Origin: Pelobates cultripes | Taxonomy: Eukaryota > Chordata > Amphibia > Anura > Pelobatidae | Direction of reading: 5' to 3' | Assembly (NCBI GenBank): GCA_933207985.1 | Contig: OW240914.1 | Span: forward strand, 286,643,117 to 286,707,116 | DNA length: 64,000 nucleotides | Made by a program: the position numbers and the translations under genes | Shown: piece by piece, positions 54,777 through 64,000 of the stretch | Position numbering within the stretch: the stretch's first letter is position 1 | How the letters are laid out: every line of letters starts with the position of its first letter | Notes under the pieces: generated by a model | Told to the model about the DNA's origin: nothing | Databases searched by the model: none | What the model saw: the letters and a program-made list of their open reading frames with translations, nothing else

Positions 54777-54854
54777 TAACCCCTTAAGGACACATGACAT
54801 GTGTGACATGTCATGATTCCCTTTTATTCCAGAAGTTTGGTCCTTAAGGGGTTA
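54777..54854. mobile_element. 78-bp palindromic MITE with TAACCCCTTAAGGAC ends
   Basis: The left tip taaccccttaaggac and right tip gtccttaaggggtta are perfect inverted repeats. The interior includes acatgacatgtgtgacatgtcatg. The tip resembles the start of the longer repeats at 30788, 41083 and 46965. Confidence 0.85.
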
Positions 54855-55049
54855 AATATATACAGTACGCTGGTTGCACCAAGGCTTCAACAACGAAAGG
54901 GATGAGTGCCGAGGATCTCTAAAATATTTACCTAAGGTGCACCTTCTCGTGCACCTCCTATTTGGAATACTTGAAAAGAAATTATATATTTTTGCAATTA
55001 GTGACAGATCTACTAAATAGCATGTTCAGCTCTAACGTTTTTCAAGAAC

Positions 55050-56290
55050 TCATTGTGGAGGATTTTTGGCTAAAGCTGGTGCTCTAACAGACACAGCTGA
55101 AACTTTATCTATATCAGATGATCAAGCACAAGCAATACTGTGGCCACGCACTGCTAAGGAACTTGCTCATTCAAGCACAATAAAAGATTTATACAGCAAT
55201 TTAATTAAACTAAGAAGAAGAGAAGTGGATCTTGACCTCCACAGGATATTTAGCTCAGATTATCACTGGGCCAAGAGAATACCCAGAGGATTCAGAGTAA
55301 GAATTTCACCAACTATTGGTAGGCAAAACCCTGAGTTTTGTAAGAAATGGATGAACATATCCAACAAATGTTCACTTGATAAGAGGGTAATATTTGTGGA
55401 GGAAGTAGGCAAGGAGTTAATTGTGGTAAAAAAATCCATCCAAAACTTGAAGTATCCAATGCTATTGCCTTGCAATCCTCATCAGCCACAGACCAAATGC
55501 TGAAGCTCAAAGAAGACATCAACAAGTACAAAAATGACCTCATTGACCTCAGACAAGGTAAACCATGATTACAGATACCATCAAGTGTACAGATGGCTCA
55601 GTGGTACTTCAACATCGGGTAGGGAACCTGCTCCAAGATACAGATACCGTATCAAAAAACCATCCTTCCAAATGGTAGATGTAAGTTCTGGGGGAAATCT
55701 GCAAGATTTGGATGTGGAAGAAAGAACTCAAAACCGTACGGAGACTTTTTAAGAACAAGATACCCATCCACACAAATCACAGAGCAGTACACGTATGAAT
55801 ACCAGAGGCGTAAAAAAAACACAATTCCCCTCAGAGGAAACAAGGGAAAGAAGAAATACAGGACATATGGGAAAACTGCCAATACGGAGAAAATAACCAA
55901 GATCTTTAACTTATCAGACAGAAAGAAATTGACCAAACATCATTATTCAGTCTTGACTAAAGGACTCACTTTTGTTCCTGTTTCCGAACCCGACCCTTTT
56001 AAAACAGACATAGAACTGTATAAATTACAGCATATCCTAACACAAAATGAACTAAGGAAAGAGCCCTATCCAATAGCATAAAAAAAAAAAACCTTTTCAG
56101 TGAAATATAAAGGAGACATTAAAACTACCAATAATACCATCAAATCCTTTATGCAGGCATTGAAAATCGATACAGACCAAATGATGAAAAATCCACCTGA
56201 CCACAGACAAAACTTTACAGTTTTAGAAAAAACTGCTCTTAACGATCTTATGAAAGAACCGAATATCATCAGCATGTCACATAAGCTCTT
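55050..56290 (+). pseudogene. Penelope-like element N-terminal half (broken)
   Basis: Frames 55066-55503, 55534-55752 and later pieces read through a hydrophilic N-terminal region. It includes REVDLDLHRIFSSDYHWAKR, RGFRVRISPTIGRQNPEF, SGREPAPRYRYRIKKPSFQ, and then, with frame changes around 55880-56040, the PLE hallmark LSDRKLTKHHYSVLTKGLTF followed by VPVSEPDPFKTD. An RT-start-like NFTVLEKTALNDLMKEPNI lies at about 56210-56270. The KGL-TF-VP segment is equivalent to KGLKYAPTRKF in the 24-28-kb element. It breaks off at 56290 before the RT catalytic motifs. Confidence 0.75.
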
Positions 56291-56340
56291 ATTAGTGTAG
56301 GGAGAGGTTGCTGCCAGTTTCAGGGACAAATTAGGAAAGA

Positions 56341-56430
56341 ATTCTGCAAATAGTACATTAGTGGGGTGCATTTCATATCTGTGAGTCAAATAGAAGCATC
56401 AAATAGTGCCGTTACAGTGCAATTTTATTT
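56341..56430 (+). repeat. Single unit of the catatctgagagtcaaatag tandem repeat
   Basis: One unit (tttcatatctgtgagtcaaatagaagcatcaaatagtg) of the tandem array found at 60905-61350. Confidence 0.8.
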
Positions 56431-56956
56431 TTTTCAGATCTGCAAGGGATAAGCACGCCGGACGTCTGCATCTCCCCTGTTTGTATTAGTTCCATCTATA
56501 CTGTGCCTGGCAGACGATGGTGCGCATGTATGCACTAGATGGGAGGTCCAGGCGGTGGAACACATGTACAGGTTGCGATGCTTTCCACAGTGTAATCGTG
56601 GCACATGCGCAATGCGATTTCAAAATTCAGGCGCCCAAATACTTTTTTTTTTTCTTTTTTTTTCTTCTCCGTTTCAAAATTTTGATTTCCAGGACTTAGA
56701 GGCTGTTTACCCAGCAGCACCTAATAACTGTTTGCCAGGTGCACTCAGAATCGTTTGCAAGTGTGTTCTCACCTTCCCTCCAACACACTTTAAGGCCATT
56801 TAAGGTAAGACTTTTTTTGCTTTTATCTTAAATGAGTCTAGTCTGAATTGTTATTTATTTAATCTGTGCTGCATGTTCCCAACCCAGTTAAAATGGTTAA
56901 ACAAAAAAGCACAGATAATTCTAAGAATAATGGTAAAACTATAAGTTATTAGCTGC
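56431..56956. other. No recognised gene
   Basis: Possibly interior of a hAT-type element. No conserved motif found. Confidence 0.4.
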
Positions 56957-57323
56957 TTAAAGGACCACTATAGGCACCCAGACCACTTCAGCTTAATGAA
57001 GTGGTCTGGGTGCCAGGTCCAGCTAGGGTTAACCCTTTTTTCTATTAACATAGCAGTTTTAGAGAAACTGCTATGTTTATAAATAGGTTAATCCAGCCTC
57101 CAGTGGCTGTCTCTTGACAGCCGCTAGAGGTGCTTGCGTGCTTCTCACTGTGAAAATGAATGCTTTCCTATGAGACTGGCTGCATGTGCATTCAGCCAGA
57201 GATGAGGAGAGCTGCCTGGTGCTGGAGAAAGAGGTAAGTTTAACCCCTTCTTCTCCATCCAGCCCAGCAGGAGGGGGACCCTCAGGGTGGGGGCACCCTC
57301 AGGGCACTATAGTGGTCCTTTAA
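56957..57323 (+). mobile_element. Complete MITE with TTAA-flanked AGGACCACTATAG ends
   Basis: TTAAAGGACCACTATAG at the left and CTATAGTGGTCCTTTAA at the right are perfect inverted repeats. The interior includes an inner palindrome cacccagaccacttcagcttaatgaagtggtctgggtg (56979-57015), gctatgttt and ctagaggtgct motifs. Fullest copy of the family also seen at 8276 and 53870. Confidence 0.88.
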
Positions 57324-58215
57324 CACATAAAAGATTATTCCTAAATTCTTAAAACAAATAGTGCATTGAAAGCGTAAGCACTTAGTAGATTGTTCCCATA
57401 ATAGATTCTAATGGGTTCTTATTTTGATATATTAGCTCTGTTGTAATTAGCCTTATCACCACTTCAACTTTTTGAAAAAGCCTAAATCATGGGTATTGCT
57501 TTACGCAGGCTCTGTATCTATGTGAACAGACACTCTCCGGCCACTAAAGATGGTAACTTGTATGAACTAGCCTCCATGGAAAAATATGTATTCCTCATGT
57601 TACTGGGCTTGACTTCGATGTCTGGTACGGCTGCAGGCCTCTTGATCGTGGGACATATCCACCATATTCATTTTGTACCCTGCACTGCCACAGATACGGG
57701 ATGAAATGGTTTATTGTTACTGCCGAAGTTTGTTTTGCCATTTTCTTTTTAAAGAAATAGCTTATATGGCAATTGCTACTTGTAATTCTCTCACTATGCA
57801 GAATGTTCCCATCCTATAAATTTGTTGATTTTACTACAATACTGCTGCCTAACGGGCACCTAATTGTTTTTTGTACACCCGCCCCTAAAGGTTATGGTGC
57901 TTTGTCAACCGCCTAAACAAGGATTCTAGTCCTTTACCAGAGGAGTGCAGTTTTGGTTGGTTGATAGGAACAGTTCAGGAGGAAAGAAAAGAAATCCAAG
58001 GTTTTCCCTTTGCATCCACATTGAGTGTTTTGATGCTCAGGGAATGGTAATTCCCAGGAGGGAAGCTTTTTAATTTCTTAACACTTTAAATCTCATATCC
58101 TTCAGTAGACAAGATGCTATGGAAAATCGTTTTGATTCTTCTTAAAGAATGATTTTTTTTTTTTTTAATTATTATTTTTTATTTTTTTTTGTCTCTTCAG
58201 CAAATCTATGCATAG
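57324..58215. other. No recognised gene
   Basis: An open frame 57489-57704 shows no domain. A T-rich tract lies at 58140-58195. The right part may already belong to the DIRS1-like element. Confidence 0.4.
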
Positions 58216-60900
58216 CACTGATTACAGATTCTTCAGTGGCAAAGGCACAGAAACATTTGCTGTAAGAATTTGAAAACCTTTTTGCAGGTAAATCTAAAAA
58301 TTCTGTCATTCCATGTGAACCAGGCAGAAACTAAGGCTGCCAGACGGTTCTTACAGTTCTATTCTAGATCTCAAGACAATCAACACGTTTTCATTTGGAA
58401 ACTATCTGTAACTTGGGCTACTATAGTCTGAGTTGGCTTAATAATGGCTAGTTTTAAAGCTAAGCAGACTTGTCCCTGGTTTGTTTCTGGCTGGGAGACA
58501 AGTTGTTTCTTACCATAAGGTGAAATTAGGTTTAAATCAGAACCCAGCAAAAGATTCCTAAGCTTTGCAATCAACTTCCAGTTACAGACTCTGCATTATC
58601 AGTTCAGAGCTTTTCCTTTGGTCTTTCCTCAGCACCAAGAGTGTTTTCTAAGATTCTGGTAGTTATTGCAGCAGCCTCTATCCCAGTGGTCAATTGGACA
58701 AAGGCCAGAGGTGACCTCTCCTAAGAAGCCCTTTAAGCTTGGGCATAGCTATGAAACTCCACATTTACGCTCTGAAGAATATTTATTTATTTATTTATTT
58801 TATTTTTTTATTTTTTTCTTGTAGAATTCGTTCCGTTTACTGCAGTCAGGTTTTTTTCTTTCCAGATGATGTTGTTCAGAATTTTACGACTGATGCCTCT
58901 GGTCTCGACTGGGGTTCTCATATGGGTGAAATGAAGAAACAAGGAATTTGGCTGGGAATTATTGAGAAGTTTATCCAACTACATAGAACTGAAGGCTGTC
59001 TGGCTGGCTCTTGCTGCCTTTCAGAAACAGACCAGGAATCAACATGTCCAGATCTGGTCGGACAATTCTACAACTGTAGCGTATATGTACAAACAAGGAG
59101 GAACAAGGCCATCTTGTTTGAAAAATCTTTGTTCCAGTATATGCTGTGGTCAGTTTTCCTTCTGTCTATTCAACTATATGCGTTGAGTCGTCAACATTTA
59201 ATACAAGCAGATTGGTCCTTTTCTCTCAGATCTTCGGTCAAATAGCAAGGCCATTCGGTTATCCAGATATAGACCTGATGGCTTCTAGATCAAACCTTAG
59301 GTTTTTCATCTTTGGACCGATTAGACAGACCAGAGGTTATAGATTCCCTTTCTTTCTATGGAATTACACCCTAGCCTTTAAGTTTCCTCCTATTTTTCTA
59401 ATCTCCAGGATTCTACAGGATGGAAAAGGTAAGAATAATTGTAATCCTCTCTTGGTCGCCGAGAAGTTGGTTCACCGTTCATCTGAATTTAACCGGATTA
59501 ATCTTTTGGAATCTTCCCCTGTCAGACATCCTGGAACACTGCATGGTACCTCTTTCAACTTTGCAAAAATTCATACTGATGACCTGGTTTCTGAATACCA
59601 GATATTGAAGGATAATGTTTTGTCTCATGAACTGAGATTTTGATATATGCTGAAAAGAAGAATCTTGGTCCAAAATTTAGTCCAGTTATGGAAGAAGTTT
59701 TGTTTTTGATGTATTAGTTCAAAGAAAATCCGGCAACCGCTTCCATTTTTTTAACGTCATTAAATTCCTTCTGATGGGCTATGCAAAAGAATTGAATCCA
59801 GCTATCCTCAAGGTCCAATTTTCGGCTATCCGTTCTTTTCATTCAGCTGTTTGACTCTGTATTCTAAAGTCACCAGAATTTTCAAGGCTTTGTCTTGTTT
59901 GGTTCCTACCATCAGGGAATTTTTTCCTCCATGGGGTCTTATTTTGGGTTTTTCAGCTCTTCTGATCTTGAGTCAAGGTTTTTGGGGGCAATTATCTCTT
60001 TTGTGAGAATTTCAAGCTCTTCAGTTTTTTTTTTTTTGTTTGTTTCTTTGTTTTTTTCTTTTTATCAGGACAAAGTGGTGTTAAAGTTGGATCCTTCTTT
60101 TATTCCCAAGCTACCATCTATCATTATTACCAACTTTGGCCAACAGCTTTCTAAGGCTTTAGAATCCAAATTCCACTGCCTGGACGTTAAGAGTTCTCTG
60201 CTGCAGTACCTAAAAAAAGGGCTAAGTCAATTAGGAAATCTAACAGACTTTTTTTGTCTAGTTTTATGGCTTCTACAGGATCTGGCCAGATGGTTAAAAG
60301 TCTGCATTCGTTTGACTTTTTTTTTCCTCATCTAACACCTATCTCTATTTATCAGAGCTTTGTTCACAACTTGCGCCTAAGGGCTTCAGCTATACCTTTT
60401 CATAAATTTTCTACAGCCATGTAGTGATCTCTTCACACATTTGCTAAACATTTTAATTAGGCCTATTGGCCTCGGAAGACGAAACTTTGGGCACAAGGTG
60501 TTACATGCAGTTGTGAATTGAGTCCCGCCCTTAGGGGATTGCTTTGGTTATCCCGGTTGTAAAGCACTGCCTCTAATCTGAAGGTAAAAGCATAAATTTT
60601 TACTTACCGTAATTTTATTTTTCCTAAAGATTACAGGCAGTGCTCACTCCCCCCCTCACCCCCGCCCGATTTTCTAATAGAATAAGTTGTGCAGTTATCC
60701 GGCTTTTGTATTTTCTGGGGCTGTCTTCGGTAAGAGGCACTTTATAGTGCCAAAGGTTAATTGGGGGAGGTTCTCGAAAAGTTTGGAGGATTGTCTGCCT
60801 GTTTTTTTTTTTTTCCTCCAGATAAGAAATCCCTGTTGTAAAGCACTACCTCCAATCTTCAGGAAAAATAAATTTACGGTAAGTAAAAATGTGTGCTAAT
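58216..60900 (+). pseudogene. DIRS1-like retrotransposon: RT, RNase H and tyrosine recombinase remnants
   Basis: Plus-strand frames show a DIRS1-type pol. The RT segment FRALPFGLSSAPRVFSKIL is at about 58605-58665; RNase H TDASGLDWGSHMG at about 58888-58926 and IWSDNSTTVAY at about 59053-59085; then DLMASRSN near 59270. A tyrosine-recombinase region follows with AIRSFHSA-like and DKVVLKLDPSFIPKLPS (about 60069-60120). DIRS elements integrate with the recombinase instead of an integrase. The expected RT YxDD after the RALPFG block is not readable (VVNWTKARGDL instead). The 3-prime end (60480-60900) has inverted ttttacttaccgtaa(a)tttta and tttacggtaagtaaaa motifs. Many stops; dead. Confidence 0.8.
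60598..60890. repeat. DIRS terminal inverted motifs
   Basis: tttttacttaccgtaattttatttttcct at about 60599-60627 and its complement aggaaaaataaatttacggtaagtaaaaa at about 60862-60889, each next to gtaaagcactgcctc/gtaaagcactacctc. Confidence 0.75.
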
Positions 60901-60904
60901 CTGC

Positions 60905-61350
60905 TAAATAGTAAATTTGGGCCCTGCACTTCATATCTGAGAGTCAAATAGAAACGTCTAATAGTGTGCTTACAGCGCAGTTGTAAACTCAAATTGTTTT
61001 GTTGCTAATATGCTAAACAGTAAATTTGGGGTGTGCTCTTCATATCTGAGATTCAAATAGAACCGTCAAATAGTGCTGTGACAGCAGTTTTAAACATTCA
61101 CATTTCCTGCGGTGCACTTCCTATCTGAGAGTCAAATAGAAAAATCAAATATTGTGCTTACATTGCAGTTGTAAAAATTCTAATTCTTAGGGTGCTAAAA
61201 AGTCAATTTGGTGCCTGCACTTCATATCTGAGAGTCAAATAGAACCGTAAAATACTGTGGTTACAGCGCAGTTTGACCAATTCAAATTTTCTTTGGATGC
61301 TAAATAGTACATTTAAGGCCTGCACTTCATATCTGACAGTCAAATACCAA
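60905..61350 (+). repeat. Tandem repeat, about 4.5 units of 90-110 bp
   Basis: The landmark cttcatatctgagagtcaaatagaa occurs at about 60929, 61039, 61127, 61220 and 61326, each followed by (a)tagtgtgcttacagcgcagtt. One further unit lies at 56341 on the other side of the DIRS element. Likely the subterminal array of the hAT-type element whose transposase remnant follows. Confidence 0.85.
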
Positions 61351-61439
61351 TATACCAATATAACAATATTGTAATTCGGGGGCAATACCCTCATAAGTCA
61401 AACTGAGAGGTCAGTTTATAGGGAAAACTGTTGCCTGGA

Positions 61440-62420
61440 GACAATTCTAAAACAATTTCCATATGTCCTTTGCAGTCTTTACATGCTGGGAAAACACAGG
61501 TGCCAACTGCTGTGGCTTTCTGCAGTGTGCATACCGGTAAGGAGGGCAGGGTTGAGGAGTAGGTGGAAGATGATGTGGAGGATGAGGTCCTAGACCCCAC
61601 ATGGAATGAAGGTCATGCGAGTGACGTGTGCAGTTTGGAGGAAGTGCAGAGGCACCAGCACAGCATAAGAGGGAGCAGGGTGCAAAAGTGGAGCGACCGT
61701 CCTCTAGCGCTCGTCGGCATGTATTATCTTTAGAATTCCCAAAGTTATCCAAGTAACAGATGGAGTGATAAAAGGAATCATAACAGATTTAGCAAGCTTT
61801 TTACAGTCTGGTGACCGGGACCCAGATACTGTCTGGGCGGTGGTCGGATGACCTGATGTTAAAGTTAGGAGACACAGTGTGGAATGGATTAGCAGGGTCT
61901 GGTGCAGGGTAACCGCACGCCCCCCTGGTGTTAAGCACCAGTGTTTGTGCGGCCACATACCAGGACCCTGATGCAGCTTCAGTAAAGAGTACTGTATACC
62001 AGACTGATCCGCAACTTGGAACAGGATGTGACATTCACTGTAGCGGCTGTGCGTGCTTTCGCGTTCTCACCCTGCTGCTGCTCGCCTGTCTGCGCTGCAG
62101 CATAACTTTGGCCTTCCCGCTCACCGCCTCATATGCGACGTGCCTACAAGGTGGAACTCCACCTTGCACATGCTGGAGAGACTGTGTGAGCAGCAACAGG
62201 CGATAGTGGAGTCGGTTGCTCTGCACAACAGCATCACTTCACCACCAATGAGTGGGCCTCCATGCGAGACCTATGGGTCACTTAGTATAAACTATGTACA
62301 CAATAGCAGATGCTCGTGAAGGCCTTTTCTCCATGAATCAGGAGTTGAGCTCAGTTTGAACAATGAAAGCGAATACTCTGCACTCCAACCCTCTCTCAAA
62401 TGGATAATTCTGGTGATCCT
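61440..62420 (+). pseudogene. hAT (ZBED-type) transposase remnant
   Basis: The clearest segment is the frame 62053-62319 with RLSALQHNFGLPAHRLICD followed by VPTRWNSTLHMLERL, the conserved hAT transposase P-T-R-W-N-S-T motif, and CEQQQAI. Upstream plus-strand pieces (about 61470-61760) such as SLHAGKTQVPTAVAF and acidic stretches may be its N-terminal part. Several frameshifts and stops are present. The dimerisation domain at the C-terminus is not seen. It would have moved a hAT element by cut-and-paste. Confidence 0.7.
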
Positions 62421-62797
62421 TCTGACAGCCATGCTTTAGATTTTGATTTATGTTCTTCCAAAGCTAAAATCAAAGATTCCATCTAGTGCTATTTTATGGT
62501 TCAGCTGTATTTTAAGTTTTTATGTATTTTATGTTATTTTAAGTGATTTCCCTATCCACATTTGTTTGCAGGGCACTTGTCCTACTCTTCCCCCCCGCCC
62601 CTGTCCTCCATTGTACTTCCTTTTGCAGCCCTCTAGCCCTTTCCAGGACTTTTTTAGAGGCATTTTTGTGCCCAAAGTTCAATGGGGTTCGGGGTCTAGT
62701 TCGATTCCCGAACCCGGACTTTTTTTTTTTTTTTTTTTAAAGTTCGGCCGAACACTCCGGACCCTAACATGTGGCAGGCTTATACAATATATGATCA
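62421..62797. other. Probable right end of hAT-type element, no gene
   Basis: Contains gttcggggtctagttcgattcccgaac and gttcggccgaac palindromic words around a T-run (62718-62739). Confidence 0.4.
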
Positions 62798-62799
62798 TA

Positions 62800-63660
62800 C
62801 AGTGCCTTGCAAAAAGTATTCACTCCCTTGGCATGTTTCATGTTTTGTTGCCTCACAACCTGGAATTAACATGGGTTGTTTGAGGATTTGCATTATTTAA
62901 TTTACAGAACATGCCCACAACTTTTTAAATTTTTTTGTTTGTGTGAAGCAAACAACAAATAGGACAAAATAACAGAAAAAGTCAATGTGCATAACTATTC
63001 ACCCCCCTAAAGTCAATACTTTCTAGAGCCACCTTTTGCGGCAACCACAGCTCAATTTGTTTTTCATAAATCTCTGAGCTTGCCACATCTTACCACTGGG
63101 ATTTTTGCCCATTCCTCCTTGCAAAACTGCTTCAGCTCCTTCAAGCTGGATGGTTTGCTCTTGTGAGCAGCAATCTTTAATTCTGACCACAGATTTTCTA
63201 TTGGATTGAGATCTGGGCTTTGACATGGCCATTTCAACACATTTACATGTTTCCCCTTAAACCACTCAAGTGTTGCTTTAGCAGTGTGTTTGGGGTCATT
63301 GTCCTGCTGCAAGGTGAACCTCCTTCCTAGCCTCAAATCACGCACAGAGTGGTACAGGTTTTGCTCAAGAATATCTCTGTATTTAGTACCATCCATCTTT
63401 CCCTCAACTATGACCAGTTTCCCAGTCCTGGCTGCTGAAAAATATCCACACAGCATGATGCTGCCACCACCATGTTTCACTGTGGGTATGGTGTTCTTTG
63501 GGTGATGTGTTGGGTTTGCGCCAGACGTAGCGTTTTCTTTGATGGCCGAAAAGTTCTTTATAAACCTTAGGGAGTGTGTCACCACTCGAGACCATGCACC
63601 AGTTTTTCCTCACAATAGTTGAAATTTGAGGAGTTGATTGATGGTAAACCATGGGGAAGA
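62800..63660 (-). mobile_element. Tc1/mariner element, 3-prime part
   Basis: The tip CAGTGCCTTGCAAAAAGTAT at 62800 directly follows a TA (62798-62799), the Tc1 target. The coding strand is minus. The element is cut at about 63660, where PLE sequence begins. Confidence 0.85.
63064..63650 (-). pseudogene. Tc1-like transposase DDE domain (frameshifted)
   Basis: The minus-strand frame 63585-63064 carries the Tc1 catalytic region: KHGGGSIMLCGYFSA, LQQDNDPKHTAKAT with the second catalytic Asp, and WPCQSPDLNPIENLW with the catalytic Glu, spaced D-34-E as in Tc1 transposases. The upstream overlapping frame 63652-63404 indicates a frameshift near 63500, and the DNA-binding half is missing. Catalytic residues are preserved but the protein is truncated. 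Confidence 0.88.
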
Positions 63661-64000
63661 CTAGTCTTTTTGAGCTCTCTGCTTTACTGTTAGCGCGGGC
63701 ACTGCGTGCTTCACATAAGACTTTTTGTAGGCTCTGGGGCTTGTATCCTCTCTAAGAATTTGCTTGCCATCTCTTGCAACTGAAGTTCCTTTGTTTCCTC
63801 ATTCTAATTATTCCTGATGACCCACATGATTTGGGCCTTTGGTAAGGAATTTTTTTTAATGCCATGGGATGGGCACTTGGAGTGTTGCGGTCAGTTGGTT
63901 TAGAATAGAGCCTATATTGAATATTTTTGGTGTTCCAGGTAGATCTCAAAATCTAGAAATTGGACTTGTTCCGGACCAATGCTTTTAGTCTGGTGTGGGT
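63661..64000 (-). pseudogene. Penelope-like RT fragment running off the window
   Basis: Minus strand 63949-63752 reads YSKPTDRNTPSAHPMALKK followed by RNFSCKRWQ, matching the PLE segment Y-R-K-P-T-D-R-N-T...H-P-x-A-L-K-K downstream of the RT catalytic motif. It abuts the Tc1 fragment at about 63660. Confidence 0.7.

Noticed and set aside
57489..57704. 71-codon frame MGIALRRLCIYVNRH as a small gene
   Set aside because: No recognised motif and surrounded by transposon sequence.
60905..61350. Regularly spaced repeats resembling a CRISPR array
   Set aside because: Units are degenerate, the intervening parts are also repeated, and the genome is vertebrate.

Overview
The window looks like a gene-poor stretch of a frog (anuran) nuclear genome. 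It has a spliced vertebrate solute-carrier gene, no prokaryotic features, and a repeat mix typical of amphibians: Gmr1-like Ty3/gypsy, Penelope-like elements (PLEs), DIRS1-like, Tc1/mariner, hAT, an L1-like non-LTR element, an endogenous retrovirus, many palindromic MITEs, and CA/TG minisatellites. The species cannot be named from the sequence alone.

The only convincing host gene is an SLC26-family sulfate/anion exchanger, closest to slc26a2. It has two coding exons at 8578-9159 and 12429-14030 on the plus strand, joined in phase 0 across a 3.27-kb intron at a site matching the known family split. The predicted protein is 727 residues with a C-terminal STAS domain. Poly(A) signals follow at 14049 and 14343. 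The start of the coding exon is crowded by a MITE ending about 40 bases upstream of its splice acceptor.

Layout. 1-2970: broken Gmr1-like retrotransposon with gag (SCAN-like capsid and CCHC knuckle), protease, integrase, then the start of reverse transcriptase, that is, integrase before RT. 3.2-8.5 kb: CA array, dispersed direct repeats, MITEs, and a hammerhead-like palindrome. 8.5-14.4 kb: slc26a2. 14.6-23.4 kb: hAT-like elements carrying CA arrays, an L1-like ORF1 fragment, hammerhead-like motifs, and an LTR remnant. 23.9-30.5 kb: composite of a PLE with direct pseudo-LTRs, a minus-strand Gmr1 fragment, and outer inverted arms. 30.8-38.3 kb: further PLE-type termini with hammerhead motifs, and an L1-like insertion with a clear target duplication. 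38.4-41.1 kb: 5-prime end of an endogenous retrovirus (1.6-kb LTR, tRNA-Thr-type primer site, gag-like leader ORF). 41.4-45.4 kb: Tc1 fragment and hAT elements. 47-53 kb: frog repeats, Gmr1 LTR, PLE fragment. 53.1-56.3 kb: PLE-type inverted termini with nested palindromes, then a PLE N-terminal fragment. 58.2-60.9 kb: dead DIRS1-like element. 61.4-62.4 kb: hAT transposase remnant. 62.8-64 kb: Tc1 transposase remnant and another PLE fragment.

The most unusual signal is a set of about a dozen hammerhead-ribozyme-like motifs, most in PLE-type sequence. They fall into two core classes in which nucleotides 3 and 8 change together (C3/G8 versus U3/A8), matching the known tertiary C3-G8 pair of active hammerheads. 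No calls were checked by database search. Family names rest on motif recognition.
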